Positions 25,279 through 33,220 of a DNA stretch of 64,000 nucleotides are shown piece by piece. Both the position numbers and the translations under genes were made by a program. The stretch's first letter is position 1. Every line of letters begins with the position of its first letter. Below the pieces are notes generated by a model. It saw nothing but the letters and a program-made list of their open reading frames with translations, had not been told where the DNA came from and made no database searches. Source of the stretch: a virus. Location of the stretch: positions 1-64,000 of the IMG/VR virus record IMGVR_UViG_3300015372_000001; one strand, given 5' to 3'.

Positions 25279-25536
25279 TCACGGACTGCCCGGATGAAGC
25301 AAGTGGTGGTGACTGGGACACAGCCACCGCACCTCCAACGGCTTGGTGTAGTCGTCATGGTGTGCATCGGTCTTCTCCCTTCCGCAGACCTCGCACGGGC
25401 CTCTGACCAGCCGCCCAGACTTGAGGGCGGCGGCGACCTTGTTGCGCGCAGCAACCTTGGTCCGGTCAGCCTGCTTGGCCTTCGCGAGTTGCTTCGCTCG
25501 AGTGCGTTGGTAGTAGCGCTGGCGAGCAGCCTTCAC
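25279..25536 (-). CDS. Small HNH/zinc-finger-like protein, start codon uncertain
   Basis: 85 residues from GTG 25536. A Lys/Arg-rich N-terminal helix leads to CEVCG, then DAHHDDYTKPLEVRWLCPSHH. This is the compact zinc-binding HNH-like pattern common in phages, and it may nick or bind DNA. The same frame stays open upstream and encodes a natural-looking N-terminus (PPDRREYHRAWRAANPDKV). It begins at an ACG at 25591-25593, correctly spaced behind an AGGGGG ribosome site. The true start may be that ACG, or the ATG was lost; GTG 25536 has no good ribosome site. Confidence 0.68.
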   Translation of the reverse strand: MKAARQRYYQRTRAKQLAKAKQADRTKVAARNKVAAALKSGRLVRGPCEVCGREKTDAHHDDYTKPLEVRWLCPSHHHLLHPGSP

Positions 25537-25596
25537 CTTGTCGGGGTTGGCCGCTCGCCAGGCTCGGTGGTACTCACGACGATCGGGAGGCGTAGC

Positions 25597-25857
25597 TCAA
25601 CCCCCTTGGAGTTGCTTCGTCATTATTATCTTCCCGGCCTGCGGGTCGAACTCGTGGATCACGGTGCCGGTCTTCTCCCCGGAGGTCTCGTCCACGGTGT
25701 AGGCGAGCATCCCCCGCTTCTTGGCCTTGTGGAAGGCCTCCCTGGCGACCTTCACCTCGTCCTCGATCCGGGGGTCCCACATGATCCGGGTGTCCCCGGT
25801 CGGGTCCGCGATCGAGAGCATGTTGCGGCCCTCGGGTCGGATTGCGGTGTCTGTCAT
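25597..25857 (-). CDS. Conserved 86-residue actinophage protein, paralogue of 37647-37907
   Basis: 86 residues, with an AAGGAAG ribosome site. The pattern IADPTGDTRIMWDPRIEDEV, KKRGMLAYTVDETSG and GTVIHEFDPQAGKIIM is mirrored in a second gene of exactly the same length at 37647-37907 (GMLAFTVDSGGG, GTVTRTFDQ). Both have the look of a small beta-rich fold. The function is unknown. The pair suggests an old duplication within this arm. Confidence 0.72.
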   Translation of the reverse strand: MTDTAIRPEGRNMLSIADPTGDTRIMWDPRIEDEVKVAREAFHKAKKRGMLAYTVDETSGEKTGTVIHEFDPQAGKIIMTKQLQGG

Positions 25858-25870
25858 GCGATCTTCCTTT

Positions 25871-26092
25871 CTAGTTCCAGGGAAAGTTGTCCCTGAGGTA
25901 CTGGATCCGGGCCTCCTCGGCGAGGTTGGCCAGGTGCTTGGTGTACTGGTGGCGCGTGTAGAGCCCGAACGCAGTGCAGACCACGGCCGCCGCCAGGTTC
26001 ATCAGCGAGACCCAGTTCCACACCCACCAGGCGATGAACAGGTTGAAGGCGGCCAGACCGAAGTCCATCAGTGCGATCCAGCGCCAGTGCAC
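25871..26092 (-). CDS. Small membrane protein, two transmembrane helices
   Basis: 73 residues. Two hydrophobic segments (about residues 5-25 and 28-47) contain many Trp and Ala, followed by a charged C-terminal helix that is probably cytoplasmic. It sits one base away from the ParB-like gene. Function unknown. Confidence 0.65.
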   Translation of the reverse strand: MHWRWIALMDFGLAAFNLFIAWWVWNWVSLMNLAAAVVCTAFGLYTRHQYTKHLANLAEEARIQYLRDNFPWN

Positions 26093-26093
26093 C

Positions 26094-26969
26094 TCAGTCC
26101 ACCTCCGGCATGTGGTCGGTGGCGGGCCGGTAGCGCATGGTCTGCCGTTCGCGGCCGTTGGCGTAGTCGTTCCAGCTCCTGATCCCGTTGGCCAGGAAGG
26201 TGGTCGGCCGGTAGGTGCCGCTGATCGACCGGTAGCCCTTCTCCGAGATCAGCCAGCGGCGGAAGGCGAGGATCGGGCTGCCGGGGCTCAGGTTGGTGCC
26301 GTCGCCCAGCCGCTCCCGGAACTCGGTCTGGGTGTCCGGACCGTGCTTGGAGTACAGCGAGAGCAGCGCGATCAGGACGCTGACCGAGGTCCGCATCCCG
26401 TACCGGCCGACCGCGTTGGAGACGACGTAGCCGGGCCGGAGCGAGTCCTGGATCGCTGGGCCGACCTCATCGTCGGCCAGCTTGATCAGCAGGTCCTGGG
26501 TGGTCATGCCGACCGTGGCCGAGCCCAACGTCGAGGTGGTGCCGATCACCTCGGGGTAGGCCAGCACCTGGCGGGTGACCGCGGCCAGCACGTTCACGTC
26601 GGTGTAACCGGCGATCCGCAGGCTGTCACCCGGCGACCGGGCAGCTCCGGTGTCGATCACGCCGAAGGTCTCGGGGTCGGCATCGAAGGCGACCAGACTG
26701 GCGACGTGCTTGCGCTGGGCGGCGATCGCGGTGAGCCGGTGCCGTCCGTCCAGGACGAACCCGGTCGGATCCAGGGCGATCGGCTGGTGGGTGAACTTCC
26801 ACTCGCCGGTCTCGATCGCGTGCAGGATCTTGGCGACGTTCCGCTGGCGGATGGCGCGCTGGTTGCGCTCCGGAGAGACAGTCAGCCACTCGCGGGCCAT
26901 GGCCGGCGTGATCTTGACCTCCTCGATGCGCATCTTCCGCTTGCCACCGCCGCTAGGGGTGGTAGTCAT
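26094..26969 (-). CDS. ParB-like nuclease / regulator domain protein
   Basis: 291 residues. The N-terminal third has the ParB/sulfiredoxin core: ITPAMAREWLTVSPERNQR, KILHAIETGEWKF and the signature LDGRHRLTAI. The C-terminal part is helical and resembles other phage ParB-domain proteins that lack a clear centromere-binding region. Phage proteins of this type are thought to bind or cut DNA or to regulate transcription; which applies here cannot be told. Confidence 0.78.
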   Translation of the reverse strand: MTTTPSGGGKRKMRIEEVKITPAMAREWLTVSPERNQRAIRQRNVAKILHAIETGEWKFTHQPIALDPTGFVLDGRHRLTAIAAQRKHVASLVAFDADPETFGVIDTGAARSPGDSLRIAGYTDVNVLAAVTRQVLAYPEVIGTTSTLGSATVGMTTQDLLIKLADDEVGPAIQDSLRPGYVVSNAVGRYGMRTSVSVLIALLSLYSKHGPDTQTEFRERLGDGTNLSPGSPILAFRRWLISEKGYRSISGTYRPTTFLANGIRSWNDYANGRERQTMRYRPATDHMPEVD

Positions 26970-26975
26970 AACTGC

Positions 26976-27245
26976 TCATTCCATGTCGGCCAGGAACTCC
27001 ATGAACTGGTTGGCCAGTCCGGGGCTCATCTGGATCGGGATTCGGATTCGGCCGGCCTGGTCGGTCCGGCCAGCAACGAACATCAGCACGCAGAGGTTCA
27101 CGAGGTCCTCGTCACGGGTGATGACGAGCTCGTTGACGCGGATGTACTCGTCAACGAGCACGGCCAGGCGTTCCTCTTCGGTTTCGGTCACGTTGGTGCC
27201 GGCGGCCTCGATGGCCTGGGCGGTGAAGGCTTCTTCGATCTCCAT
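26976..27245 (-). CDS. Small acidic hypothetical protein
   Basis: 89 residues from ATG 27245, which has an AAGGAGGG ribosome site; the frame opens 11 codons earlier without one. Acidic N-terminal helices (EEERLAVLVDEYIRVNELVITRDEDL) are followed by a C-terminal segment resembling a small alpha/beta domain. First gene after a hairpin-rich gap that separates it from the AAA+ gene. Function unknown. Confidence 0.66.
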   Translation of the reverse strand: MEIEEAFTAQAIEAAGTNVTETEEERLAVLVDEYIRVNELVITRDEDLVNLCVLMFVAGRTDQAGRIRIPIQMSPGLANQFMEFLADME

Positions 27246-27267
27246 GTGTCCCTCCTTGGGACGCAAT

Positions 27268-27293
27268 GGAGCGAGCACCCGAGTGCCCGCTCC
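27268..27293 (-). terminator. Hairpin in the leader of the 26976-27245 gene
   Basis: An 11-bp stem with one mismatch and a four-base loop lies about 20 bases upstream of the ribosome site. There is no T-run; it may be an RNA processing or stability element. Confidence 0.4.
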
Positions 27294-27305
27294 ACCGCAG
27301 AATGC

Positions 27306-27350
27306 GACCAGGGAGGGGGCGCAACCCCCCAGTTCTCCCCCTCCCCGGTC
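27306..27350 (-). terminator. Hairpin after the AAA+ ATPase gene
   Basis: Complementary GACC-(G)6/C-run arms form a long GC-rich stem starting seven bases after the AAA+ stop. No T-run. It probably reduces read-through into downstream genes or protects the ATPase mRNA. Confidence 0.45.
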
Positions 27351-27356
27351 TCTGGG

Positions 27357-29012
27357 CTAGCTGCGCACCATGATCTCGCCGTCGGACAGGTCAACGACGT
27401 GGTGCTGCAGCACCCGCTCGAACACGTTCTCGACCGCCGCCTCCAGAGCAGGCTTGGGCGGCCGGTCGGTGGCCAGCTGGTGCGCGTCGCGCTCGGCGCG
27501 CTTGGCGTTGGCCGCCCGGAGGAAGTCCTCGGTCGTCAGAGGCTGACCGAGCTTCCTGGTCCGGATGATGTTGTGCTTCACCACGTCCTCCAGCGTGCGG
27601 ACGACGAACGCCGGCATCCAGCCCTCGTAGGCGGTGTCGAGCTGGGCGTAGTCCAGCTTGGCCCGCTGCGACTCCGGGATGTGGCTGTCGATCAGCCGCT
27701 GCAGACCGGGCTGGTCCAACGGGCCGATGACGATGGTGTGGTCGATCCGGTGACCGCCCTTCATCGACTTCGGGATCTCCTCGGGGTGGTTGGTGGTCAT
27801 CAGCAGCGTGACCGCGTACCCCTTGGTTCGCATCCCGTCGAACTCCCCCAGCAGCTTGTCCATGGCGTCGGGGTTCTTGAACAGGTGCTCCACGTCCTCG
27901 AGCACCATCACCGTGGGCTGGTCCAGCCGCTGGACGAACCGAGTGGCCTGAACCAAGTCCTCGTTCCAGTTCACCTCCACGAAGTTGAACCCGTACTCCA
28001 GGCAGTACTGCCCGGCGATCGCCGCCGCGCAGGTCTTGCCACCACCGTTGTCGCCGGACAACAGCACGTTGTTCGACAGCTTGATGTGGGTCCGCTCCGT
28101 CCTCGTGATCGGCTTGCCGTCCTCATCGAGAACCGGCTTCCGACCCTCAGGGTCGGTCACCCACTCGGTGACCGGCTCGGCTTCGGGATGGTCCGCTGCC
28201 ACGAGGTTGCCCGCATGGTCGTCGTAGACGATGTTGTCGTCCTCATCGACCACGTAGACCTTGTGGACCAGGTAGCCAGCGTTGGCCTCCTTGATCAGCT
28301 CGTGGCACTCGATCAGCCCGTAGATGTGAGCCTGCAGCTCCCACCAGTTCTCGGTGGAGTAGGCGATGGTCGCCCGGTCCACCACGTACGGGTCGATGAA
28401 CTCCGGCTGGGCGGTGACGTTGCGCATCGCCTTCCCGGCGTAGATCGAGTTCTCCTTGAGGAAGTCCTCGAGGAGCAGGAAGAAGTTCGAGATGTCGGTC
28501 TCGTACTTCAGCTTGCCGTAGGCGCTGACCGAGAACGAGACTCCGTACTCGGGGTGCATCGCCATGCCCAGCTCGAACGTGGTCTCCCAGGGCTTGAAGT
28601 ACATCGTCCCCCAGGGCACGTTGTAGGACTCGCCGCGGTTGACCTCGACCGCGATCATCTGCGGCGGCGAGGCGAACCAGCCGGTGGTCCGCTTGCCGAG
28701 TGGGGTGTCCCACAGCTGGGTGAGCAGCTTGTTGAAGTTCCACGCGCCGTCCGGCGGCCGGCACAGGAAGACCTTGGAGAACTCGTAGGTCTCCTCCTCG
28801 GCTTCCTTCTTCTCGCGGATGGTCTCCTCGGCGGTCTCGAGGGCCATGTCCACCGGCAGCGCGATCTTCTTGCCGCCGTCCTTGCGTCGCTCGATCTTCT
28901 CGGTCAGGGTGCTGCGGTTCTTGCCGTGCTCGGCAAGAAGGTCACTGACCCGTCGGCGCTCCTCGTCTGCTGCCTCGGTGCTCCACGGGTCAACCTTCTC
29001 CTGCTCTGACAT
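27357..29012 (-). CDS. AAA+ ATPase
   Basis: 551 residues from ATG 29012, preceded by GGAAGG at good spacing. The C-terminal half is an AAA+ module: Walker A GDNGGGKT near residue 316, Walker B VMVLEDVEH near 367, a sensor-1-like TTNHPE near 405, and a following HRIDHTIVIGPL segment. The N-terminal ~300 residues begin with charged helices, then a beta-rich region not recognised. It resembles phage AAA+ proteins of unknown substrate (remodelling or chaperone role). It is the largest enzyme of the leftward arm. Confidence 0.82.
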   Translation of the reverse strand: MSEQEKVDPWSTEAADEERRRVSDLLAEHGKNRSTLTEKIERRKDGGKKIALPVDMALETAEETIREKKEAEEETYEFSKVFLCRPPDGAWNFNKLLTQLWDTPLGKRTTGWFASPPQMIAVEVNRGESYNVPWGTMYFKPWETTFELGMAMHPEYGVSFSVSAYGKLKYETDISNFFLLLEDFLKENSIYAGKAMRNVTAQPEFIDPYVVDRATIAYSTENWWELQAHIYGLIECHELIKEANAGYLVHKVYVVDEDDNIVYDDHAGNLVAADHPEAEPVTEWVTDPEGRKPVLDEDGKPITRTERTHIKLSNNVLLSGDNGGGKTCAAAIAGQYCLEYGFNFVEVNWNEDLVQATRFVQRLDQPTVMVLEDVEHLFKNPDAMDKLLGEFDGMRTKGYAVTLLMTTNHPEEIPKSMKGGHRIDHTIVIGPLDQPGLQRLIDSHIPESQRAKLDYAQLDTAYEGWMPAFVVRTLEDVVKHNIIRTRKLGQPLTTEDFLRAANAKRAERDAHQLATDRPPKPALEAAVENVFERVLQHHVVDLSDGEIMVRS

Positions 29013-29087
29013 GCTGTGCCTTCCATAGTTGGCTGTACTAGGGGTTCGTTGCACGGTCCTGCTGGTTGGTGCTGGTGGTACCTCCTC

Positions 29088-29474
29088 TCAGAGCGATCCG
29101 ATGTCCCAGATCTGCCGGTAGCTGTTGAGCACGTCCTGGCACTGGGGGTCGTTCTGATCGACCCAGGTGGGGACGGGCTTGGGGTAGGACAGGGTGTAGG
29201 TCTCGGTCATCCCGGCGATCGGGTAGTGCTCGCAGATCGCGTAGTCGCGCTTGGCGTCTCCACCCGTGCCGAGCATCAGGACTGCGAGCAGGTCTCCTTG
29301 CCTCAGCATCTGCGTCCGGGCCTGGGTGGCGCGTGCCTTCCCGAGTTCGGTGAGGTGGAGGGTGTGAGCGATCTTGTAGTCCTTGTCGATCAGGAACATG
29401 ACCTCGCGTCCGGACATGACCGAGATCACGGCCTGGACGACGCTTCTCAGCATCGGGTCTTCGGGTTCTTTCAT
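29088..29474 (-). CDS. Hypothetical protein upstream of the AAA+ gene
   Basis: 128 residues from ATG 29474, with a good GGAG ribosome site; the longer open frame reads through a hairpin and is unlikely to be used. It contains a helical N-terminus with a hydrophobic stretch (SVVQAVISVM), a winged-helix-like middle (FLIDKDYKIAHTLHLTELGKARATQARTQMLRQ) and a C-terminal part rich in Tyr and Pro. No family recognised. Confidence 0.62.
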   Translation of the reverse strand: MKEPEDPMLRSVVQAVISVMSGREVMFLIDKDYKIAHTLHLTELGKARATQARTQMLRQGDLLAVLMLGTGGDAKRDYAICEHYPIAGMTETYTLSYPKPVPTWVDQNDPQCQDVLNSYRQIWDIGSL

Positions 29475-29508
29475 GGGTCTCTCCTTGCTGACGAGGGGAA
29501 GCGAAAGG

Positions 29509-29544
29509 AGGGGAGGGACCCGTGCCGAAACGGGCCCCTCCCCT
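29509..29544 (-). terminator. Strong hairpin between 29555-30613 and 29088-29474
   Basis: Read leftward, a 14-bp stem with one mismatch and a six-base loop is followed by CCTTTCGCTT. It lies 11 bases after the upstream stop and probably acts as a partial terminator. Confidence 0.55.
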
Positions 29545-29554
29545 GGGGTGACTC

Positions 29555-30613
29555 TCAGGCGACCTTGCTGCCCTTGAGCCGGTCGTGCTCTGCCTTCAGC
29601 CGGATGATCTTGTTCAGCCGGCTGTTCTCGGCCATCGCTCCGCGGTAAAGCGCCGAGGGGTAGATCCCTGACTCCTCGGAACTGGCGATCGGCACCTCGT
29701 GCTCCGATCCCCACTGCAGAAGCAAGGACTTCTTGAAGTCCTCGTGGATCTCTGCGACGGTGGCCGACTTCTTGACCTTGGAGTGCTTACCCGCCCGAAC
29801 GTGGATGAGGTTCTGGCGACCCTGCAGTTCGCAGATGTACTCCTTGTCCTGGTCGGGCTTGTTCATCTCGGCGTTGATGAGCACGTCCAGGTCGTTGAAA
29901 CGCTTGGCAAGCGTCTCGGTCGGGATCAGGTCGCCCTCGGGCAGCTTGACCTTGTAGCCGTTGCCCTTGGCGGGCTCGGCGGCCGAGGAGTCCTCGGTCT
30001 TCTCGACCTCGGCCGGAGCCTCAGTCACAGGCGGAGCCTCGGGCGAGGTCTTGGTCACGACGACCTCGACCTCCTCGGTCTCGTCGGTGAGAGCCTCGAA
30101 GACAGCATCGACTGCCTCCTTGACCTTCTCCTCCGCGACCTTCCGGGACTTCTTCTTCGGAGCCTTCGGCTCCTCAGGGGCGGGGGCGACCTCGATCGCC
30201 ACCACCTTCTCCTTGCCTCGCCAGTTCTTCCTGGTGACGATCGTCACCACGAGGCCCAACAGGACGAGTCCCGTCAGCGCCGCGAGCAGCTTGGAGCCCA
30301 TCATGACCGCGAGGGCCACTCCGACTCCGTACGCCACCGGCTGAACCACCATCCGGTTGGCCCACTGGACCCCCGGGTGTGCCCAGTGCCAGGCCTTGGA
30401 TCCGGCGAACTTCGCCTTGTCCCAGGCCCAGGTGACTGGGGTGAGGTGGAATGCCCAGTTGCCGGCCTTCTTGGCGAACTGGACGGCCTTGGAGGTCGCG
30501 GTCTTCGCGAACTCCAGAGCCTTCCGGGCCATGGCCCGGAAGCGATCCGACACGCGCGCCATGAAGGCGTCACGGTTGGGGATCGCAGGCACAACTGCAA
30601 CTGCTGCAGCCAT
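29555..30613 (-). CDS. Membrane protein with acidic coiled-coil and C-terminal domain
   Basis: 352 residues; ATG 30613 is preferred over GTG 30622 because AAAGGG is properly spaced only for the ATG. A basic amphipathic N-terminus rich in Ala, Lys and Trp precedes a hydrophobic stretch (about residues 95-130) that should span the membrane once or twice. Next is a Glu/Pro/Ala-rich, probably disordered region, then a charged helical C-terminal domain. First gene after a long regulated leader. It could be an envelope-associated or superinfection protein, but I see no family motif. Confidence 0.66.
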   Translation of the reverse strand: MAAAVAVVPAIPNRDAFMARVSDRFRAMARKALEFAKTATSKAVQFAKKAGNWAFHLTPVTWAWDKAKFAGSKAWHWAHPGVQWANRMVVQPVAYGVGVALAVMMGSKLLAALTGLVLLGLVVTIVTRKNWRGKEKVVAIEVAPAPEEPKAPKKKSRKVAEEKVKEAVDAVFEALTDETEEVEVVVTKTSPEAPPVTEAPAEVEKTEDSSAAEPAKGNGYKVKLPEGDLIPTETLAKRFNDLDVLINAEMNKPDQDKEYICELQGRQNLIHVRAGKHSKVKKSATVAEIHEDFKKSLLLQWGSEHEVPIASSEESGIYPSALYRGAMAENSRLNKIIRLKAEHDRLKGSKVA

Positions 30614-30659
30614 GGTGATCACACCCTTTCATGATGTGGTCGTTGGGGTTTGCACACCG

Positions 30660-30675
30660 GGCCCTCTTCGAGGCC
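30660..30675. repeat. 16-bp direct repeat, copy 1
   Basis: GGCCCTCTTCGAGGCC, itself a near-palindrome, lies in the leader of the 29555-30613 gene. An identical copy starts 50 bases away. Possible protein-binding or RNA-hairpin element. Confidence 0.7.
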
Positions 30676-30709
30676 GCTCCGCAGAGCCGGTCGATTGCCA
30701 CACGTCTTC

Positions 30710-30725
30710 GGCCCTCTTCGAGGCC
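30710..30725. repeat. 16-bp direct repeat, copy 2
   Basis: Identical to the copy at 30660-30675, between the leader terminator and the gene start. Confidence 0.7.
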
Positions 30726-30747
30726 CACCCGCAGGTTCCGGACATGC

Positions 30748-30779
30748 AAAAAGCCCCTGACCATCGGGGTCAGGGGCTT
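30748..30779 (-). terminator. Intrinsic terminator in the leader of the 29555-30613 gene
   Basis: Read leftward, a 12-bp perfect stem is followed by TTTTTGC. It lies about 95 bases downstream of a promoter candidate and before any gene, so transcripts from that promoter must pass it. Confidence 0.78.
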
Positions 30780-30786
30780 CAGTGGG

Positions 30787-30810
30787 CGGATGGCCTCTGA
30801 CAGCCATCCG
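30787..30810 (-). other. Leader hairpin upstream of the terminator
   Basis: An 8-bp perfect stem (30787-30794 with 30803-30810) sits just before the leader terminator. The same order, hairpin then terminator, occurs in two other leftward leaders. Confidence 0.55.
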
Positions 30811-30849
30811 TCCTGTTTCCGCGCAGGCAGAAGCCCACGCACTGGAATC

Positions 30850-30878
30850 AGTGTATCACATACACAACACTGGGTCCA
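30850..30878 (-). promoter_or_regulatory. Leftward promoter candidate with palindromic -10 region
   Basis: Read leftward: TGGACC, a 17-base spacer and TACACT. The 15-base palindrome GTGTATCACATACAC at 30851-30865 overlaps the -10 box and is a likely operator. The rest of the gap 30614-30989 holds only the leader elements listed here. Confidence 0.5.
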
Positions 30879-30989
30879 GGAGACATCGGCAGTGGCCGGT
30901 GGGGACCGCGCACCGTGGGGATGCCGTCCTGCCTAACCGGCCACCACCGTGGACCGGCCCCTCCACCGGACAACAGAGGGGCCAGTCGT

Positions 30990-31247
30990 CTATGGGCTGG
31001 CCTTGCGCCTGACGGCGCACTGCTCGCACCAGCCGATGAACCGGTCACGCCGGTCCTGCCCCAGCCGCCACAGCTCGTCGGCGATGAAGTTCGGCACCAT
31101 CCGGGCGTTCTTCATCCCCGAGCAGTACGGGACGCTGTGCAGCAGCGCGACTCCTCCCATCGCGGTGGCGGTGGTGTACATGACGCCGTTGCTGGTGCGC
31201 TCCCAGTCGGCGAGCACCGACATGGTGGGCGTGAAGGTGTCAGGCAT
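30990..31247 (-). CDS. Hypothetical protein, last gene of a leftward run
   Basis: 85 residues from ATG 31247 (AAGGAGG ribosome site); its start overlaps the upstream stop by eight bases. Contains WERTSNGVMYTTATAMGG and, near the end, a pair of cysteines (WCEQC). Function unknown. Confidence 0.62.
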   Translation of the reverse strand: MPDTFTPTMSVLADWERTSNGVMYTTATAMGGVALLHSVPYCSGMKNARMVPNFIADELWRLGQDRRDRFIGWCEQCAVRRKASP

Positions 31248-31500
31248 CGGCTGCCTCCTTCTGGTCCGAGTCGTGCCAGGCCAGCCAGTCGGCGAACCCG
31301 ACGGTGGTGTCACCTAGCGCGACCTCCTGCTGCCAGAGCGCGTACGCGCCCAGGCTGCTCGGGTCCACGGCGGCAGCACGCTCCCGAGCGCGTCGATCTG
31401 CTGCCTCCATGCAGGTGGCGATCCGGTCCAGGTGGTGCCGGATCATGCTGATGTCGCCGCAGAACTGATGGTCCATGCGGCTACCCGGCTCTCCTGGCAT
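31240..31500 (-). CDS. Hypothetical helical protein
   Basis: 86 residues, TGATG coupling to the upstream gene. A helical, charged chain (IRHHLDRIATCMEAADRRARERAAAV) then WQQEVALGDTTVGFADWLAWHD. ATG 31476 is an alternative start. Function unknown. Confidence 0.6.
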   Translation of the reverse strand: MPGEPGSRMDHQFCGDISMIRHHLDRIATCMEAADRRARERAAAVDPSSLGAYALWQQEVALGDTTVGFADWLAWHDSDQKEAADA

Positions 31501-31877
31501 CAGCCCTCACCTCCGTGCTGGACGTGGAGATCCTCGATCTCCTTGTTCCGCCTGGCTTCTCTCTCGGCGTGGTGAATGTCGCACAGCGTCTTCCACCAGC
31601 CGTGGATCGACCGGGTTTCGGCTCGCTTCCCGCACACCTCGCAGAGCTTGGTGGAGGCCTCCTCGGCGATGGCGATCGCCTCGTGGAAGCCCTCGGCGTC
31701 GGACTGGGCGTAGTACCGCAGCCCGCCGAACTTCTCCTTGACCTGCTGGAGGGTGAAGTCCGGGTCCAGGTCGTTGAGCTGGAGCTCCAGGTTGCGGAGC
31801 AGTTGGTGCCAGCCCTCACCGACGTTGCTAGCCGCAGTCATCATCGGTGATGCCTGCGGCCCGAAACAGGTGGTCAT
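31500..31877 (-). CDS. Conserved actinophage zinc-ribbon-like protein
   Basis: 125 residues. GWHQLLRNLELQLNDLDPDF, the segment QVKEKFGGLRYYAQS, and a CEVCG...CDIHH cysteine/histidine set form a pattern I recognise from many actinophages, still without known function. The cysteines suggest zinc binding. It is coupled on both sides by start/stop overlaps. Confidence 0.74.
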   Translation of the reverse strand: MTTCFGPQASPMMTAASNVGEGWHQLLRNLELQLNDLDPDFTLQQVKEKFGGLRYYAQSDAEGFHEAIAIAEEASTKLCEVCGKRAETRSIHGWWKTLCDIHHAEREARRNKEIEDLHVQHGGEG

Positions 31878-32248
31878 GACACTCCCTCGGTTTCCTGTGG
31901 TTCACGAGCCCAGTACTCGTGAACCTGATCCCAGCCATCCAGCCGCTGACCGGCCAGGTGCATCACGTAGATGTCGGCGACGTGCATCATCACTCCGTAG
32001 CCCTCCATCGGGCCGCGGGTCACGATGATCCCGCCGACGTTGGCGGTCTGCTTGGCACCGGTCACCTCGACCAGCGCCACCAGTTGGGCGAGCTCGTGGA
32101 CCACCACGTCGTACGTCGGGCAGTCCTTGATGCCGCGGACTACCTTCAGGATCTGGTAGACCCGTCTGGCCTGCTCGCGCAGATGGTCGTTGTCCTTCAG
32201 CTCCGCGCTGCGGGGCATCCACTCGTGGTTCGGATCCAAGTTGCTCAT
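31874..32248 (-). CDS. Hypothetical protein
   Basis: 124 residues from ATG 32248 with an AAAGGAGAG ribosome site; the longer frame upstream is antisense-like and not used. An N-terminal helical half is followed by QLVALVEVTGAKQTANVGGIIVTRGPMEGYGVMM, a likely small alpha/beta domain. Function unknown. Confidence 0.64.
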   Translation of the reverse strand: MSNLDPNHEWMPRSAELKDNDHLREQARRVYQILKVVRGIKDCPTYDVVVHELAQLVALVEVTGAKQTANVGGIIVTRGPMEGYGVMMHVADIYVMHLAGQRLDGWDQVHEYWAREPQETEGVS

Positions 32249-32454
32249 GTCTCTCCTTTCTCGTGCTCTAGGTTGTGTTGCTCGGCGTACTTCGCGGAGA
32301 GCTCGGCGAGCCCTCCCAGACCCTCGGTGAACCGGGGCCATGCGTGCCCGCAGTGCGGGCACACCCAGTACAGAACTCCGTCGTAGACCCCGAGCACCTC
32401 GTAGCCGAGGTAGTCGGGCTCCTCGCACTCCGGGCAGCCGTCCGGTTCGGCCAT
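32245..32454 (-). CDS. Small zinc-ribbon protein
   Basis: 69 residues, TGATG coupled to the gene before it. CPEC and CPHCGH pairs 24 residues apart make a zinc ribbon, followed by a charged helix. Probably nucleic-acid binding or structural; role unknown. Confidence 0.66.
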   Translation of the reverse strand: MAEPDGCPECEEPDYLGYEVLGVYDGVLYWVCPHCGHAWPRFTEGLGGLAELSAKYAEQHNLEHEKGET

Positions 32455-32816
32455 CAGCCGTTGTAGAGCGAGGTAGTGCCGACGAATGCTCCGGACCACT
32501 CCCAGTTGTCCAGCCAGTAGGCGTTGAAGTCACGCTCGTCCAGCTGAACGGTGTCGTTCACCTCGGCTTCGAGGCGGGCGATCATCACGTCGTAGGACTT
32601 CGCGTAGCTGGTGGGCTTCGGAAGCTTGTTCAGCGGAGAGAAGCTCTGGTAGTTCAGCTTCTGATCCTTCTCCGCTCGATCAGCGACCTTGCGAAGCTCC
32701 CGGATCGCCTTCTTCAGCCAGGTCCTCCGGGCCTTCTTGTACTCCTTGATGTGCTTGGTCCGGTTCTCCTGGAGTTTGTCCAGGAGGTCGGTGGTCTTGA
32801 CCTCGGTGGGCTTCAC
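32454..32816 (-). CDS. Basic coiled-coil hypothetical protein
   Basis: 120 residues from GTG 32816 (AAGGAG ribosome site, GTGA overlap); the open frame upstream is out of phase with the real upstream gene. Very basic helices (HIKEYKKARRTWLKKAIRE) then YAKSYDVMIARLEAEVNDTVQLDE. Ends WLDNWEWSGAFVGTTSLYNG. Function unknown. Confidence 0.62.
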   Translation of the reverse strand: MKPTEVKTTDLLDKLQENRTKHIKEYKKARRTWLKKAIRELRKVADRAEKDQKLNYQSFSPLNKLPKPTSYAKSYDVMIARLEAEVNDTVQLDERDFNAYWLDNWEWSGAFVGTTSLYNG

Positions 32817-33220
32817 GGTGTTCTCCTTACTGGGTCGTTGCTGGGGCCGGTTGGCGGATGCCAGTTGCCCTTCTCGTCGCGGTACGCGGGGGTGTCGAGC
32901 ATCATCACTTCGTCCTCGATCTGGTCGCCGATGGTGGTGCCGGCGGCGTTCAGGATCTTGGAGCCGCAGTCGGTGCAGCGCATCGGACGGGCTCGCGCCG
33001 TCTTCGCATCGCTGCGCTTCTCCAGCTCCTCGGTGATCTCGGTCTCGCCGATGAAGCAGATCCCGCCGACGATGATGGCCGGGATGCCCATGGCGAAGGC
33101 GGTGGCCATCAGCGCCTTCCCGGCCGGGTCCGGCAGCCAGTAGCTGACCATCAGCGCGATCCAGGCCACCACCACGGTCACCACCGCGAACGCGGTCACC
33201 AGGCGGATGTTGTGCCGCAT
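32813..33220 (-). CDS. Membrane protein with cytoplasmic cysteine pair
   Basis: 135 residues. Two hydrophobic helices (about residues 7-30 and 38-58) are followed by a charged segment, then RCTDCG and an acidic tail. Adjacent to another two-helix membrane gene, so the two may act together. Function unknown. Confidence 0.66.
   Translation of the reverse strand: MRHNIRLVTAFAVVTVVVAWIALMVSYWLPDPAGKALMATAFAMGIPAIIVGGICFIGETEITEELEKRSDAKTARARPMRCTDCGSKILNAAGTTIGDQIEDEVMMLDTPAYRDEKGNWHPPTGPSNDPVRRTP

Noticed and set aside
30570-30842. 90-residue minus-strand frame across the 30614-30989 leader
   Set aside because: It crosses the leader terminator and both direct repeats, has no ribosome site, and ends inside the real gene.
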